The position numbers were made by a program, and so were the translations under genes. Of a stretch of DNA of 64,000 nt, positions 34,074 to 42,587 are shown piece by piece (position 1 is the stretch's first letter; every line of letters starts with the position of its first letter). The stretch lies in NCBI RefSeq assembly GCF_003129905.1, contig NZ_QFFM01000006.1:62001-126000 (forward strand), read 5' to 3'. The notes under the pieces are model-generated. The model ran no database searches, had not been told where the DNA came from, and saw nothing but the letters and a program-made list of their open reading frames with translations. This DNA comes from Bifidobacterium callitrichidarum (GTDB lineage: Bacteria > Actinomycetota > Actinomycetes > Actinomycetales > Bifidobacteriaceae).

Positions 34074-35021
34074 ATGGATACGATTCGCATACGCTCGCTT
34101 GCCAAGCGATACGCCGGCAAACGAGCGGTTGACGGGTTTGACATGACCGTGCCGCAGGGGTCGATCTACGGATTCGTCGGCAAGAACGGCGCCGGCAAGT
34201 CGACCGTCATGAAGATGATTGCGGGACTCGCGACACCGAACAGCGGTGAGATCACCCTGTTCGGCAATGTGACCGCCGGAACCGCCCCTGTGCTCGGAGG
34301 CGTGCAGCGCGTCGGCGCGCTGATTGAAAATCCCGGCCTACTGCCGCATATGAGCGCGTTCGACACGATGATGGCGCAGGCGCTCGCACTTGGTGTGGCC
34401 GACCCGAAGCCCGTCTGCCGCGACTTGCTCGATCAGGTCGGTCTCGGTGACACCGGTCGCAAGAAGACCGGGGGATTCTCGCTCGGTATGAAGCAGCGGC
34501 TTGGACTGGCGCTTGCCCTTATCGGCGGGCCGGATCTCTTGCTGCTTGACGAACCGCTCAACGGCCTCGACCCGGAAGGCGCGCGCACCATGCGCAACTA
34601 TCTGGTGCGGCTCAACCAGCAGCGTGGCATCACCATCGTCGTCAGCTCGCACGTGCTCGACCAGCTGGAACGCATGTGCACCCATTACGGCGTCATCGCG
34701 AATGGCCATATGGTGCGCGAGATGACCGCCGAACAGGTGCAAGCGGAATGCGGTGACAGCCTCACCGTACGTACCGCCGACACAGCGACCGCGCTCGCGG
34801 TCCTTGAGGATCGTCTGCCCGCGAACCCCGCCAATCCGGTACGGTTTGCCGCCGAGCCCGACGGCTCCATCACCCTCTCGGGTGGTTTCGATACGGCCAT
34901 GGTCTCCCGAATCCTCAACGAAACGAACCAGACCATCCTTGAATTGTCCGCGAAATCGCGAGACATGGAAGACTATTTCGTCACACTCATGGAAGACGCC
35001 CGCACGGAAGGGAGCCGATGA
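34074..35021 (+). CDS. ABC transporter ATP-binding protein, BcrA/lantibiotic-immunity type
   Basis: A 315-residue ATPase of the CcmA/BcrA class. Walker A is GKNGAGKST (near 37), the signature is FSLGMKQR instead of LSGGQ, a form common in bacitracin and lantibiotic self-protection transporters, and Walker B is LLLLDEP followed by SSHVLDQLE (switch His). AAAGGAG precedes the ATG. The stop overlaps the permease start (ATGA). With the permease and the flanking two-component genes, the set looks like a peptide-antibiotic sensing and export module. Confidence 0.88.
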   Translation: MDTIRIRSLAKRYAGKRAVDGFDMTVPQGSIYGFVGKNGAGKSTVMKMIAGLATPNSGEITLFGNVTAGTAPVLGGVQRVGALIENPGLLPHMSAFDTMMAQALALGVADPKPVCRDLLDQVGLGDTGRKKTGGFSLGMKQRLGLALALIGGPDLLLLDEPLNGLDPEGARTMRNYLVRLNQQRGITIVVSSHVLDQLERMCTHYGVIANGHMVREMTAEQVQAECGDSLTVRTADTATALAVLEDRLPANPANPVRFAAEPDGSITLSGGFDTAMVSRILNETNQTILELSAKSRDMEDYFVTLMEDARTEGSR

Positions 35022-35893
35022 TGTTCAACCTGCTGCGTTCCGACCTGTATCGCCTTGTTCACGGCCGCAAATTCTGGGTGGTTACGGTGTTGTCCGTTCT
35101 GCTGACGGCCGGCCTGCTTGTCACGCTGATGTTGCTCGGCACCGTCAGCGGGGCCTCCCAGACAGATACGGATGGCGTTTCCGTCACGGCCAATGTCACC
35201 GCCGGTCTGATGGCCTCCGCCCGTACGATGGAGTCGCATACCGCGATACTGTCCAGCTCGGGACTGGGTGGCAGCTCCATATTGTCCATGTTCATCGCCG
35301 TACTGGCCGTACTGACTGTGATGGACGATTGGGATGCCGGCTTCGTCAAGAACCTGATTGCCGGACGCCACAGCCGAATGACCTACGTCGCCAGCCGGCT
35401 GCTGATGCCAACGTTATTGACCGTATGGAACGTGGTCGTGGCGATCGCCTCGCTGGAGCTTACATGCCTCGTGTTGGGGATTCGGTTCCGCCACACGGAA
35501 AGCATCGGTGCCTATCTGGGCTTCTGCGGGCTGAAAACACTTGGCATGGTTGCTTTCGTACTGATCGTCGTCGCTCTGACGATGATCGCCCGTAGCAAGG
35601 CGTTCGGCATCGCCGCCGCGGTGCTGGTCGGGGCGGGCATCATGGGATCGCTGATGAACATCATCTTGTCGGTGATTGCCGTGTACCTGCCATGGGCGGC
35701 TCAGCTGGCGCAATGGCTACCTTCGAACACCGCGAAACTGTACACCGACAGCGCCGGTCTGCTCGCCACGACGGTTGGCGGCACCTCGCTCGGCATGCCG
35801 GTTTGGGCGCATGCCCTGATCTGCTTCGCCGGCTGGATTATTCTGTCCGTTGGCGTGGCTCTCCTCGTCAACCGCCGTCGCGACGTGTGCTGA
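35018..35893 (+). CDS. ABC-2 type permease, partner of the BcrA-like ATPase
   Basis: A 291-residue membrane protein with an N-terminal cytoplasmic helix (MFNLLRSDLYRLVHGRKFW), then six hydrophobic spans and a large extracellular loop between spans 1 and 2 (about residues 45-85). This layout matches permeases of bacitracin/lantibiotic immunity transporters. GGAAGGGAG sits before ATG 35018, which overlaps the ATPase stop; an ATG at 35021 is equivalent. The kinase gene follows after 11 bases. Confidence 0.82.
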   Translation: MMFNLLRSDLYRLVHGRKFWVVTVLSVLLTAGLLVTLMLLGTVSGASQTDTDGVSVTANVTAGLMASARTMESHTAILSSSGLGGSSILSMFIAVLAVLTVMDDWDAGFVKNLIAGRHSRMTYVASRLLMPTLLTVWNVVVAIASLELTCLVLGIRFRHTESIGAYLGFCGLKTLGMVAFVLIVVALTMIARSKAFGIAAAVLVGAGIMGSLMNIILSVIAVYLPWAAQLAQWLPSNTAKLYTDSAGLLATTVGGTSLGMPVWAHALICFAGWIILSVGVALLVNRRRDVC

Positions 35894-35904
35894 CAATCAG
35901 TGAC

Positions 35905-36912
35905 ATGTGGATTGTGACACTGCTGATCGGGCTGATTGCGGGAATCGCGATCGGCCCGGTGGCGTATGGGCGTGAGATGCGGCGGATGGCCCGGTTCCTG
36001 CATGAACGGCCAACGGAAAGCAATACCCGGCTGGGCGTGGAGCTGCCGGGCGAGGCGAGCCGTGAACTGGTCCGGGCGATCAACGCGCAACTGGATGCGA
36101 TCCAGGCCGAACGAATCACCTCGATAGCCAAAGCACAGGAATTCCAGCGTGACCTCTCGTCGCTGGCACACGACGTGCGTACGCCGCTCATGGGCGCGCA
36201 AGGCCATATCCAACTGGCATTGCATGGGGATGACACTCAGGGCGGCTCGGCTCTGCAGCATTCCGGCCGAGAAGACGTAATGAAGAATACCGAAGCCGCA
36301 ATGCCGGATTCAACGGCAGTCAATCGGGAACGGCATCTCAGCGTGGCTTTGCGGCGATTGGACGACATGCGTGGGCTGCTCGACCAGTTGTTCACCTATG
36401 CCCGAGCCAATGATCCTGACCAGACACTCGATATCGAGCCTGTTGCTTTTCAGCCGTTGATTGCCGAGGTGCTTGTGGACCATTATCCCGAATTCGAGGA
36501 ACGTGGCTGGGAGCCCACACTCGATTTCGAGAACGATCGGTTTATGTTGGAAGCCGACCCCGCCGCGTTGCGCCGTATCATCGACAACCTCGTCACCAAT
36601 GCGCTGCGACATGGCGCCGGCGCGCCAACCATCACACAGCGCGGCGATGCGATTACGTTCTCCAATCCCATCGCCGCACAAGCGGCTTCCGACATCGACC
36701 CAGCCAAACTGTTCGACCGTTTCTATCAGGCGGATGACGCACGTGGCTCCAAGGGGGCGGGCCTAGGGCTGGCCGTCTCTCAGTCTCTGGCCCATGCCAT
36801 GCACCTCCATTTGTCCGCTGCAGTGGAAACGAGGGAAAATGCCGACGGTGAAGGCGCCCTTCTCTCCATCACCCTTGCACCTGAGCCAAGGGTCAACTCA
36901 CGTGTTGAGTAG
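35905..36912 (+). CDS. Sensor histidine kinase with one N-terminal membrane span and an expanded dimerisation domain
   Basis: A 335-residue kinase with a single hydrophobic span (MWIVTLLIGLIAGIAIGPV) and no outer sensor domain, as in intramembrane-sensing kinases that read out an ABC transporter. The H-box is SLAHDVRTPLMGAQGH (near 95). Between the two dimerisation helices is an unusually long, polar loop of about 35 residues (GDDTQGGS... to ...TAVNRERH). N-box IIDNLVTNALRHG, F-box FDRFYQADD and G-box GAGLGLAVSQ are intact. Its 3' end overlaps the convergent hicB-like gene by 15 bases. It most likely phosphorylates the regulator at 32806. Confidence 0.85.
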   Translation: MWIVTLLIGLIAGIAIGPVAYGREMRRMARFLHERPTESNTRLGVELPGEASRELVRAINAQLDAIQAERITSIAKAQEFQRDLSSLAHDVRTPLMGAQGHIQLALHGDDTQGGSALQHSGREDVMKNTEAAMPDSTAVNRERHLSVALRRLDDMRGLLDQLFTYARANDPDQTLDIEPVAFQPLIAEVLVDHYPEFEERGWEPTLDFENDRFMLEADPAALRRIIDNLVTNALRHGAGAPTITQRGDAITFSNPIAAQAASDIDPAKLFDRFYQADDARGSKGAGLGLAVSQSLAHAMHLHLSAAVETRENADGEGALLSITLAPEPRVNSRVE

Positions 36913-37263
36913 CTGATGGGCGCGCTGGCGGGAGACACCGAGGAGATCGCCGATCTGCTGCAGGGCCAGGCCCATGCCATGCAGCTCCTGCGCGGCGGTA
37001 CGGGCCTCCCGGGCGGCTTTGGCACGGCAATCGGCCTCCTGCTCACGCAACTGACGGGCCTTATCAAGATGCTGCCGAACCGAATCGGGAAGTTGCGTCC
37101 TGACCGCGATGCCGAAGTCGGAGCTTTGCGTCATCAGCACGATGAGATCGCGAGCCATGCCTTCTATTTCCCGGGTGGTACGCGCTTGCGTGAATCCCAC
37201 GCCCGGCACCTCGAGAACCCAGTACTTCTCACCGGGCCGAACAATAACGTCATACGTCTTCAC
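36898..37263 (-). CDS. HicB-like antitoxin domain fused to coiled coil and helix-turn-helix
   Basis: A 121-residue protein starting at GTG 37261-37263, preceded by GGAAAGGATT. Residues 1-47 (KTYDVIVRPGEKYWVLEVPG, TREIEGMARDLI) resemble the HicB fold, but the catalytic remnant is absent. An Arg/Glu/Ala-rich helix follows (about 65-98), then a helix-turn-helix GLALQQIGDLLGVSRQRAHQLL. The start overlaps the end of a broken hicA by four bases (GTGA), the normal operon order for HicA-HicB. The regulator may outlive its toxin partner. The family assignment is moderately secure. Confidence 0.7.
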   Translation of the reverse strand: MKTYDVIVRPGEKYWVLEVPGVGFTQARTTREIEGMARDLIVLMTQSSDFGIAVRTQLPDSVRQHLDKARQLREQEADCRAKAAREARTAAQELHGMGLALQQIGDLLGVSRQRAHQLLNT

Positions 37264-37470
37264 CGGTACCAATCCTTTCCGAGTTTGATTGCGGCCTCCT
37301 CGCAAATAATCTTTGCGAGGACATTGTCGATTTCGCTGTGCCGTGGAATGGGAATCATCAAATCATCCAATTGGAATATTTCATGATTCCCACCTTGCCG
37401 AACGCGAGAGAACCGCTCGCTGTTTCGCAGCGTTCCGTAGCAATTTGATGAGTGCTTTTCTAGAGGTCAT
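37260..37470 (-). pseudogene. Frameshifted HicA-like toxin gene
   Basis: ATG 37468-37470 opens MTSRKALIKLLRNAAKQ, a HicA-like N-terminus, then the frame runs to a stop. One base off, the minus strand continues RFSRVRQGGNHEIF (the HicA catalytic His segment), IPIPRHSEIDNVLAKII and KLGKDWYR to TGA 37260-37262. The full span is 211 bases, one more than a multiple of three, so a single extra base near 37410-37425 breaks the gene. The hicB-like gene overlaps its end. Either a real inactivation or a sequencing error would explain it. Confidence 0.7.
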
Positions 37471-37519
37471 TATAGTTTCTAGTGCTTCCTTGACAACTCC
37501 GTCAAGAGTGATATTGACA

Positions 37520-39130
37520 TTATTCTTCGTATTTCAGGATGATTTTGTTGTCCTTGGTCGGCTCGGTACCGGATTCCAGTGAAATGGTGGGCTCCAGCGG
37601 CTCCTTGGACATGCGGCCTTCGAAGTAGCGGGTTTCCTTGAGCTCGCCTTTGATGACGTTCTGGAAATGGGCTTCGTGCCGCTGCACCGCCGGATTGCCC
37701 TGGTTCAGCGCGTCCTGATAGGTGGCCTGATGGTATTGCAGCCAATGGCTGATTTCCTTGCCCGAGGTGGCACCTCCCGCCACCGGCGTCGCATCATACG
37801 GAGTGACGCCGTTGATGGGCGTGGACCCGGGATTGCAGGAGCCATCCGAATTGATGATGCTTTCGGTCCCTTGAGGCGCCTGCGACACCGAACCGCTAAC
37901 GGTCAGCCAATTTGGGGTAGCTGGGTTTGAGGCCCCATCCAGTGCCGCCACGAGTTCATCCTGAATCTCCACACTGGTGACCCATGTGCTCTCCGGTATG
38001 GGATGATTGGCGATAGGGGAGCCCGCGGTCACAATATGTTTGACGTTGAACTCGTCCTGCCAATCCGAGGCGATGGATGCGGCCACGATGCCGCCTTGCG
38101 AATGCCCCACGATCGCTACTTCGTCGTCCTCGCCGATGCCGGCCTGTCGCATCGCCTCGATGACCAGACGGACGCTATCGGCTTGCCTGCGCTGTTCGGG
38201 GTCCGAGCTCATGAGTTCTGCGTTCTGCTCCCAATCGAACGGAGAATCGGACTGTCCATCGGTTCCGGGAACCGTAACGAGCCAGGCCGATTTGCCGTCC
38301 TCCTTCTCGTAGCGCTGGACGGCGATGGTGGCATATCCCAGTCCGCTCTTCAAATCGACCTTTCCAAGCCGCTCGTTGGCCAGCCGGTACAGGCCGTCAA
38401 ACGCGCCGGTCACCGTCTGGCTTGACCTGACCACATCCGCTTCGGTCGTGACCTCGCGGACATTGAGATAATTGCCTTGGGCCGCGTTCTTCAGCGGAGC
38501 GCTGAGCAGGGAGAGGATGCCCGCGCCTTGGTTGACCTCATCGGTGGTGGAGAATCCCGTAAGAGGCGAGAGCTTGCTGAGTATGGCGCCGGTGCCGCTC
38601 ATATACCCCTCCTGGAATGGTGACGTGGCGGTAGACATCCACGAGGGATTCAGTTTGCCTTCCTTGACCAAACCGAATAGGAGACCGCCCAGAGCCAAAG
38701 TCCCCATCCCCATTGTCATTCCGAGCCAGTTGGCCGTGGTTCCGAACTGTACCGCCTCATTGAACAGCCGTTTCACCGAAAGTTCGGTTTCCGAATACAC
38801 ACCCAACACCTTCAACAGTAACTGGGAGGTACGGGCAAGATCGTCGCTGATCTGCCGGCACGTGTCCGCATGGTTCTGACAGCGCACTTTCAGCACGGTG
38901 TAAGGCAGCATGGAAGAGTTATGCGTGTTGCACGCCGATATGAAGGCATGCCGGTTATCGAGCTGCTCCCTGGTGGCGTTCCAGACGGTGGCGAGTTTTT
39001 CGAATTCACCAGCCGCTTCGTCCAGAGCCTTGGCCACGGCCGTGTATTCCTCACGGGTCGCGGTCGAATAACCCTTGCCGCCGTACACCTTGGATTCGAC
39101 CTGCCAGTAGTATTCGTTATCGTTGCCCAT
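37520..39130 (-). CDS. Lipase-like alpha/beta hydrolase with helical N-terminus, putative type VII secretion substrate
   Basis: A 536-residue protein. Residues 1-130 are helical and rich in charged heptads, like LXG/WXG effector N-termini. A hydrophobic segment (about 135-160, GMTMGMGTLALGGLLFGLV) follows. The C-terminal alpha/beta hydrolase has WLVTVPGTDG (oxyanion strand), the nucleophile elbow GHSQGG (Ser near 344), and HWLQYHQATYQDAL with the probable catalytic His. The ATG at 39128-39130 overlaps the stop of the upstream WXG protein (TGATG). No signal peptide is seen. A lipase effector exported with its WXG partner is the best reading; the secretion machinery is not in this window. Confidence 0.65.
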   Translation of the reverse strand: MGNDNEYYWQVESKVYGGKGYSTATREEYTAVAKALDEAAGEFEKLATVWNATREQLDNRHAFISACNTHNSSMLPYTVLKVRCQNHADTCRQISDDLARTSQLLLKVLGVYSETELSVKRLFNEAVQFGTTANWLGMTMGMGTLALGGLLFGLVKEGKLNPSWMSTATSPFQEGYMSGTGAILSKLSPLTGFSTTDEVNQGAGILSLLSAPLKNAAQGNYLNVREVTTEADVVRSSQTVTGAFDGLYRLANERLGKVDLKSGLGYATIAVQRYEKEDGKSAWLVTVPGTDGQSDSPFDWEQNAELMSSDPEQRRQADSVRLVIEAMRQAGIGEDDEVAIVGHSQGGIVAASIASDWQDEFNVKHIVTAGSPIANHPIPESTWVTSVEIQDELVAALDGASNPATPNWLTVSGSVSQAPQGTESIINSDGSCNPGSTPINGVTPYDATPVAGGATSGKEISHWLQYHQATYQDALNQGNPAVQRHEAHFQNVIKGELKETRYFEGRMSKEPLEPTISLESGTEPTKDNKIILKYEE

Positions 39131-39465
39131 CACGCCTCCATCGCCAGTCGTTGGGTGGTTTCCACATCGTCGGTCAGCATTTTGATGGCGTATGCGGTGC
39201 GATCAAGCGTGGAACGGAACCATTCGGCGGCATTGCCGGTCCATTCGATGTCCTTGGAGCGGGCGATGGCCGTTGCCGCATTGTCATTGGAAGCGACAGT
39301 GACCGCACGTTGTCTGGAGATGAGATCCCGGTCGGTCTGCATGAGCACAAGACAGCGGCAGGCGGAAAACGCCGGAGAGGCAGTGCTACCGTCCAAGGCC
39401 GGCAGCGGTTGATCCTGAATGAAGATGGGCTGGCTATTGAGGAAAGGATTATCGTAACTGTTCAT
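39130..39465 (-). CDS. WXG-motif small helical protein, partner of the lipase-like protein
   Basis: A 111-residue protein. Its second half contains IEWTGNAAEWFRSTL, matching the WxG...F pattern of WXG100/EsxA-type proteins, followed by a helix TAYAIKMLTDDVETTQRL. The first 50 residues are less regular and contain CRCLVLMQTD. Translational coupling to the lipase (one-base overlap) suggests chaperone or co-secretion function. It is longer and more divergent than the WXG100 protein at 49412. Confidence 0.55.
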   Translation of the reverse strand: MNSYDNPFLNSQPIFIQDQPLPALDGSTASPAFSACRCLVLMQTDRDLISRQRAVTVASNDNAATAIARSKDIEWTGNAAEWFRSTLDRTAYAIKMLTDDVETTQRLAMEA

Positions 39466-39623
39466 GCCTTCCAGCTAAACGGAAGGCGTACAAGACTGTC
39501 CAGCCGAACCGGGACATGTGGTTCCAGCTTGCCGTTTTCTGAGGAAGTTATGCACAAATGCTGTGGACAGCGGTGAAAACGGCGGCAGACGCAACGTGGC
39601 GGTGCCAGTGCCAGTTATAGGAA

Positions 39624-39845
39624 GGCTCTGTTAAGCCAAGATTGACATGCCCCTTATTCTTGGCTCCCCTTGTCGGGACATTGCCGTGAAGCAAACAGCG
39701 GAGCTGTTTGCAGGCAATGTGCGAGACGACAGTCGAGCCAACAGAACGCGAACGAAGTTCGTCCTCAATTGCAGGACGAGCTGGCGGCGAAGCCGACTGA
39801 GGGGTAGTCCAAGGGAATTCATGTCAATCTTGGTTTAACAGAGCC
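39624..39845. mobile_element. MITE copy 2 (222 bp) with internal nested repeat
   Basis: Ends at 39624-39649 and 39820-39845 match the 26-bp ends of the copy at 6381, with one changed base at the left end. Flanking octamers TATAGGAA and TATAGGAC agree at 7 of 8 positions, a clear 8-bp target duplication. The interior hairpin module is split by about 100 extra bases (roughly 39678-39778) that include a sequence similar, in reverse orientation, to 45253-45322. The copy lies between the WXG protein and a DUF6466-like gene; the rest of 39466-39889 shows nothing else recognisable. Confidence 0.85.
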
Positions 39846-39889
39846 TATAGGACACCACCACCGCCACGATAAGGCCATCGCCAAGACCA

Positions 39890-40489
39890 TCACCACGGCT
39901 TGGTGACGCCGGTGCCTTTGTTCTGGGTCTTCTGCTCCGTCTTGTTCGTGGTGGTGGAGTCGCCATCGGCCGACTGCTGGTTGGCCTTCATCAGCTCCTC
40001 GACCTTCTTGCGCTGCTCCTCGGTCAACGAACCTTGCTTCTTGGCATTGGATGAGGACGAGGAATTCTGCTTCGAGGACTGGCTCTGCGCGCTGGTCCCG
40101 CCCTGCTGTTCCTGCACGCGCTCCAGCGTGATCTTGGTCAGCTCGGCGGAGATGGAGGCGTTGGCGTCGATGGCGTCGCGGATCTCGGGCAGCAGCACCG
40201 CACGCATGCGGCCTGCCTCCGCGAACTGCGCGTCGGTCTGCTGTTGCTGGGCATGCAGCGTGTCCGCATCGGTCTTCTCATCCTGCGCGGCCTTGATATT
40301 GGCGGTCAGCGATGCGGTCGCCTGATTGAACCGGTTGGCGGCCACCAGGTTCACACCGGCCAGTCCCGCCGTCACGAGCAGCGCCACGGCAACCACGGCC
40401 AGCACGATGCGCACGGCCAACGGTCCACGCGCCGACCGCACCGGTCGTGCCGAAGAACGTACCTGAGTCGTTTCGGCGTTCTTGCTCAT
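39890..40489 (-). CDS. DUF6466-like membrane protein at the end of the MoxR operon
   Basis: A 199-residue protein with one hydrophobic span (VRIVLAVVAVALLVTAGLAGV, about 30-50), then a long helical outer or periplasm-equivalent region (TASLTANIKAAQDEKTDAD...) and a Ser/Gln/Lys-rich low-complexity tail ending GTGVTKPW. The ATG at 40487-40489 overlaps the upstream vWA gene by 4 bases. No enzymatic motif is visible. It appears to be a structural or accessory member of the MoxR-vWA system. Confidence 0.65.
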   Translation of the reverse strand: MSKNAETTQVRSSARPVRSARGPLAVRIVLAVVAVALLVTAGLAGVNLVAANRFNQATASLTANIKAAQDEKTDADTLHAQQQQTDAQFAEAGRMRAVLLPEIRDAIDANASISAELTKITLERVQEQQGGTSAQSQSSKQNSSSSSNAKKQGSLTEEQRKKVEELMKANQQSADGDSTTTNKTEQKTQNKGTGVTKPW

Positions 40490-41535
40490 AGCAGTCTCCT
40501 TGAAGTCACGATCCAGGCACCGAGTTCCCATGCCAGCAGCAGTGCCAGCACGATGGCCAGAGGCCAGACCACAGGTGTGGTGCGCGTACGCTCCTTGACC
40601 GTGGATGTGACCCGCCACTGGTCGGAGACCTTGCTTGACACCGCATCCGCCAGCGTCTGCGAATCACCGAGCTTCACATATGTGCCGCTGATTTCATCGG
40701 CGATATCCTTCAGATTCTTCTCGTCCATTTTCGAGACGCCGGGCTCACCGGTGTCCGGGTCGAGGATCCACTGGTCGGCCGTATCGGAACCGGTTGCCGA
40801 GCCGCCGGTGTTCACGCCGTCCGCAATGGCCGGAATCTTGCCGCCTTCGGTCGAGCCCACACCTATGGTGAACCCGTCGTCAAGATAGCGTCGTAACGAG
40901 GAGAACGTACGGCGGGTCTTGTCCGAGGTCTGTTCGCCGTCACTGATGAGATACAGCACAATCGCGTCATCCGGATGGGCCTCGCGAATCGACTTGGCGG
41001 TGATCAGCAGCTGATCGATCGGCGCATCCAGACTGGAGCCGGCGGAGACGGACGTGGATTCCAACGTCAGCGTATCCGCCCAATTGTCGATGGCCGGGGC
41101 GTCCGGCGTCAGCGGCACGTCCAATGTGCCTGAGGCGCCGAAACGGATGGCCGCGAAACTGGCATCCGGATAGGACTTGGTCACGTCATGCACGGCCTTG
41201 CGGGCCGCGTCGATACGGCTGATGGCTTCACCGGACCCATACCGGGCGTCGGTCACGGCCATCGAACCGGTCACGTCCACGGCAAGAATCACGTCGGTGG
41301 CATTGATGGCACGGGAGGTGGTCGGTGCCACCACACTAGGCGTCAGCACCATCACGGCGGCCACCAGCATCATCAGCGTGCGGCGGACGCAAGCGGCAAT
41401 GGTCTCGTCGCTCGCGCCGGCCTTGCGCCTGCGCGCAAACTGCATGATTTCCGCCACGGCCAAAACAGCCAGCACACCTGCCAACAGACCGCCGGCCACC
41501 CAACCCAGAGCGGGGGAGAAGGTGAATCCGTTCAT
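40486..41535 (-). CDS. Von Willebrand factor A domain membrane protein (BatA-like), distal copy
   Basis: A 349-residue protein: one span at the N-terminus (LGWVAGGLLAGVLAVLAVAE), a second around 55-72 (TLMMLVAAVMVLTPSVVAP), a vWA domain (about 83-290) with metal site DVTGSMAV (Thr in place of the first Ser of DxSxS), YLISDGEQT, and a C-terminal span (VVWPLAIVLALLLAWELG). The membrane-vWA-membrane layout is that of BatA/BatB. It overlaps both neighbours by 4 bases. Confidence 0.85.
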   Translation of the reverse strand: MNGFTFSPALGWVAGGLLAGVLAVLAVAEIMQFARRRKAGASDETIAACVRRTLMMLVAAVMVLTPSVVAPTTSRAINATDVILAVDVTGSMAVTDARYGSGEAISRIDAARKAVHDVTKSYPDASFAAIRFGASGTLDVPLTPDAPAIDNWADTLTLESTSVSAGSSLDAPIDQLLITAKSIREAHPDDAIVLYLISDGEQTSDKTRRTFSSLRRYLDDGFTIGVGSTEGGKIPAIADGVNTGGSATGSDTADQWILDPDTGEPGVSKMDEKNLKDIADEISGTYVKLGDSQTLADAVSSKVSDQWRVTSTVKERTRTTPVVWPLAIVLALLLAWELGAWIVTSRRLL

Positions 41536-42587
41536 CGGCGCAACCTCCAGACGCATGCGATCCAGACCATCAGCACCAGCACGAGCACAAGCGTCCACAA
41601 ACCCGGCGCATCCACCATCGAGGCTTTCGCCTGGTTCTCGTTGGCCGTGTCCCGGCGCGATTCGATGTCCCGCACCAACTCGTTCACGCTCCTGCCGTTC
41701 GACTGGGTCAGGAAGACGCCGCCGTGCGATTCGATGGCTGACTTCATATCCGTGGTGGTTTGGTCGTTCTCACTGGATTTCGGGCCGGAATACAGGCCGT
41801 CCACGGTGATAGAGGCCTGACGGGCCAGATCCAGCGCCTCGGTGAGCGAGTAGGTGGGCTTGCCGGAGACCACGTTGTCCGTGGCCAACACGATCGAGGC
41901 CGCGCGCCTGCGCTCAGCGGTGGCGCTGGAGGACTCGCCATACGCGAAACCGGGCAGCATGGCGGCGCAGGACACCACGCCATCACCGATCAGCGACGTG
42001 GCATCCTTGCGGTTCTGCGTGCCGTCCAGCCAGTCGGCGATCTTCTGGTAATCGGAGTCGGACATCTTGTCGATGTCGTCCTGCGATTCCACGCCGCGCA
42101 GGGCCTTGCTGGCCGCCGCGAGCTGCTTGGAGACCAGATCGTAGTCGTCGGTCAGCGGGAAGACCGTGCGCGAGGTGGAGTTGAAGATGCTCAGGCCGAT
42201 GCGCTCGCCCTGGAAGTGCCCCACCAGTTCACGGTACGTGTCGATGACCTCGCGATCGTAGGGAAGCGTGGAACCGGACACGTCAAGGCACAGCACGATG
42301 TCACGGCTGGAGGCACGCTCCGCGCCCGCATCCACCTGACTTGGGCGCGCGACCAGCGCCACGGCAAGCAGCAGCGCCAACGCAAGCAGGCCGGCGGCGA
42401 GGCGACCGAGCGCGCGCCACTGGCGGAACAGGCGCGAGGCATGTTCGGTATTGAGATCGTCATCCAAGGAGAATACGGCCTCGCTCGATTGCGGACGGCG
42501 CGAGAACACCACGATGAGCGTCACCAGCGCGGCCGCCACCAGTACGGCGGCCAACGCGGCCCAAGGCCAATGCCAGGTGAGGGTCAT
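41532..42587 (-). CDS. Von Willebrand factor A domain membrane protein (BatA-like), proximal copy
   Basis: A 351-residue protein: N-terminal spans near 8-28 and 62-82, a vWA domain starting at CLDVSGST with an intact DxSxS metal site, IVLATDNVVSGKPTYSLTEAL, and a closing span (LWTLVLVLVLMVWIACVW). It is paralogous to the next gene downstream but keeps the canonical metal site. It overlaps the genes before and after by 4 bases. Confidence 0.85.
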   Translation of the reverse strand: MTLTWHWPWAALAAVLVAAALVTLIVVFSRRPQSSEAVFSLDDDLNTEHASRLFRQWRALGRLAAGLLALALLLAVALVARPSQVDAGAERASSRDIVLCLDVSGSTLPYDREVIDTYRELVGHFQGERIGLSIFNSTSRTVFPLTDDYDLVSKQLAAASKALRGVESQDDIDKMSDSDYQKIADWLDGTQNRKDATSLIGDGVVSCAAMLPGFAYGESSSATAERRRAASIVLATDNVVSGKPTYSLTEALDLARQASITVDGLYSGPKSSENDQTTTDMKSAIESHGGVFLTQSNGRSVNELVRDIESRRDTANENQAKASMVDAPGLWTLVLVLVLMVWIACVWRLRR

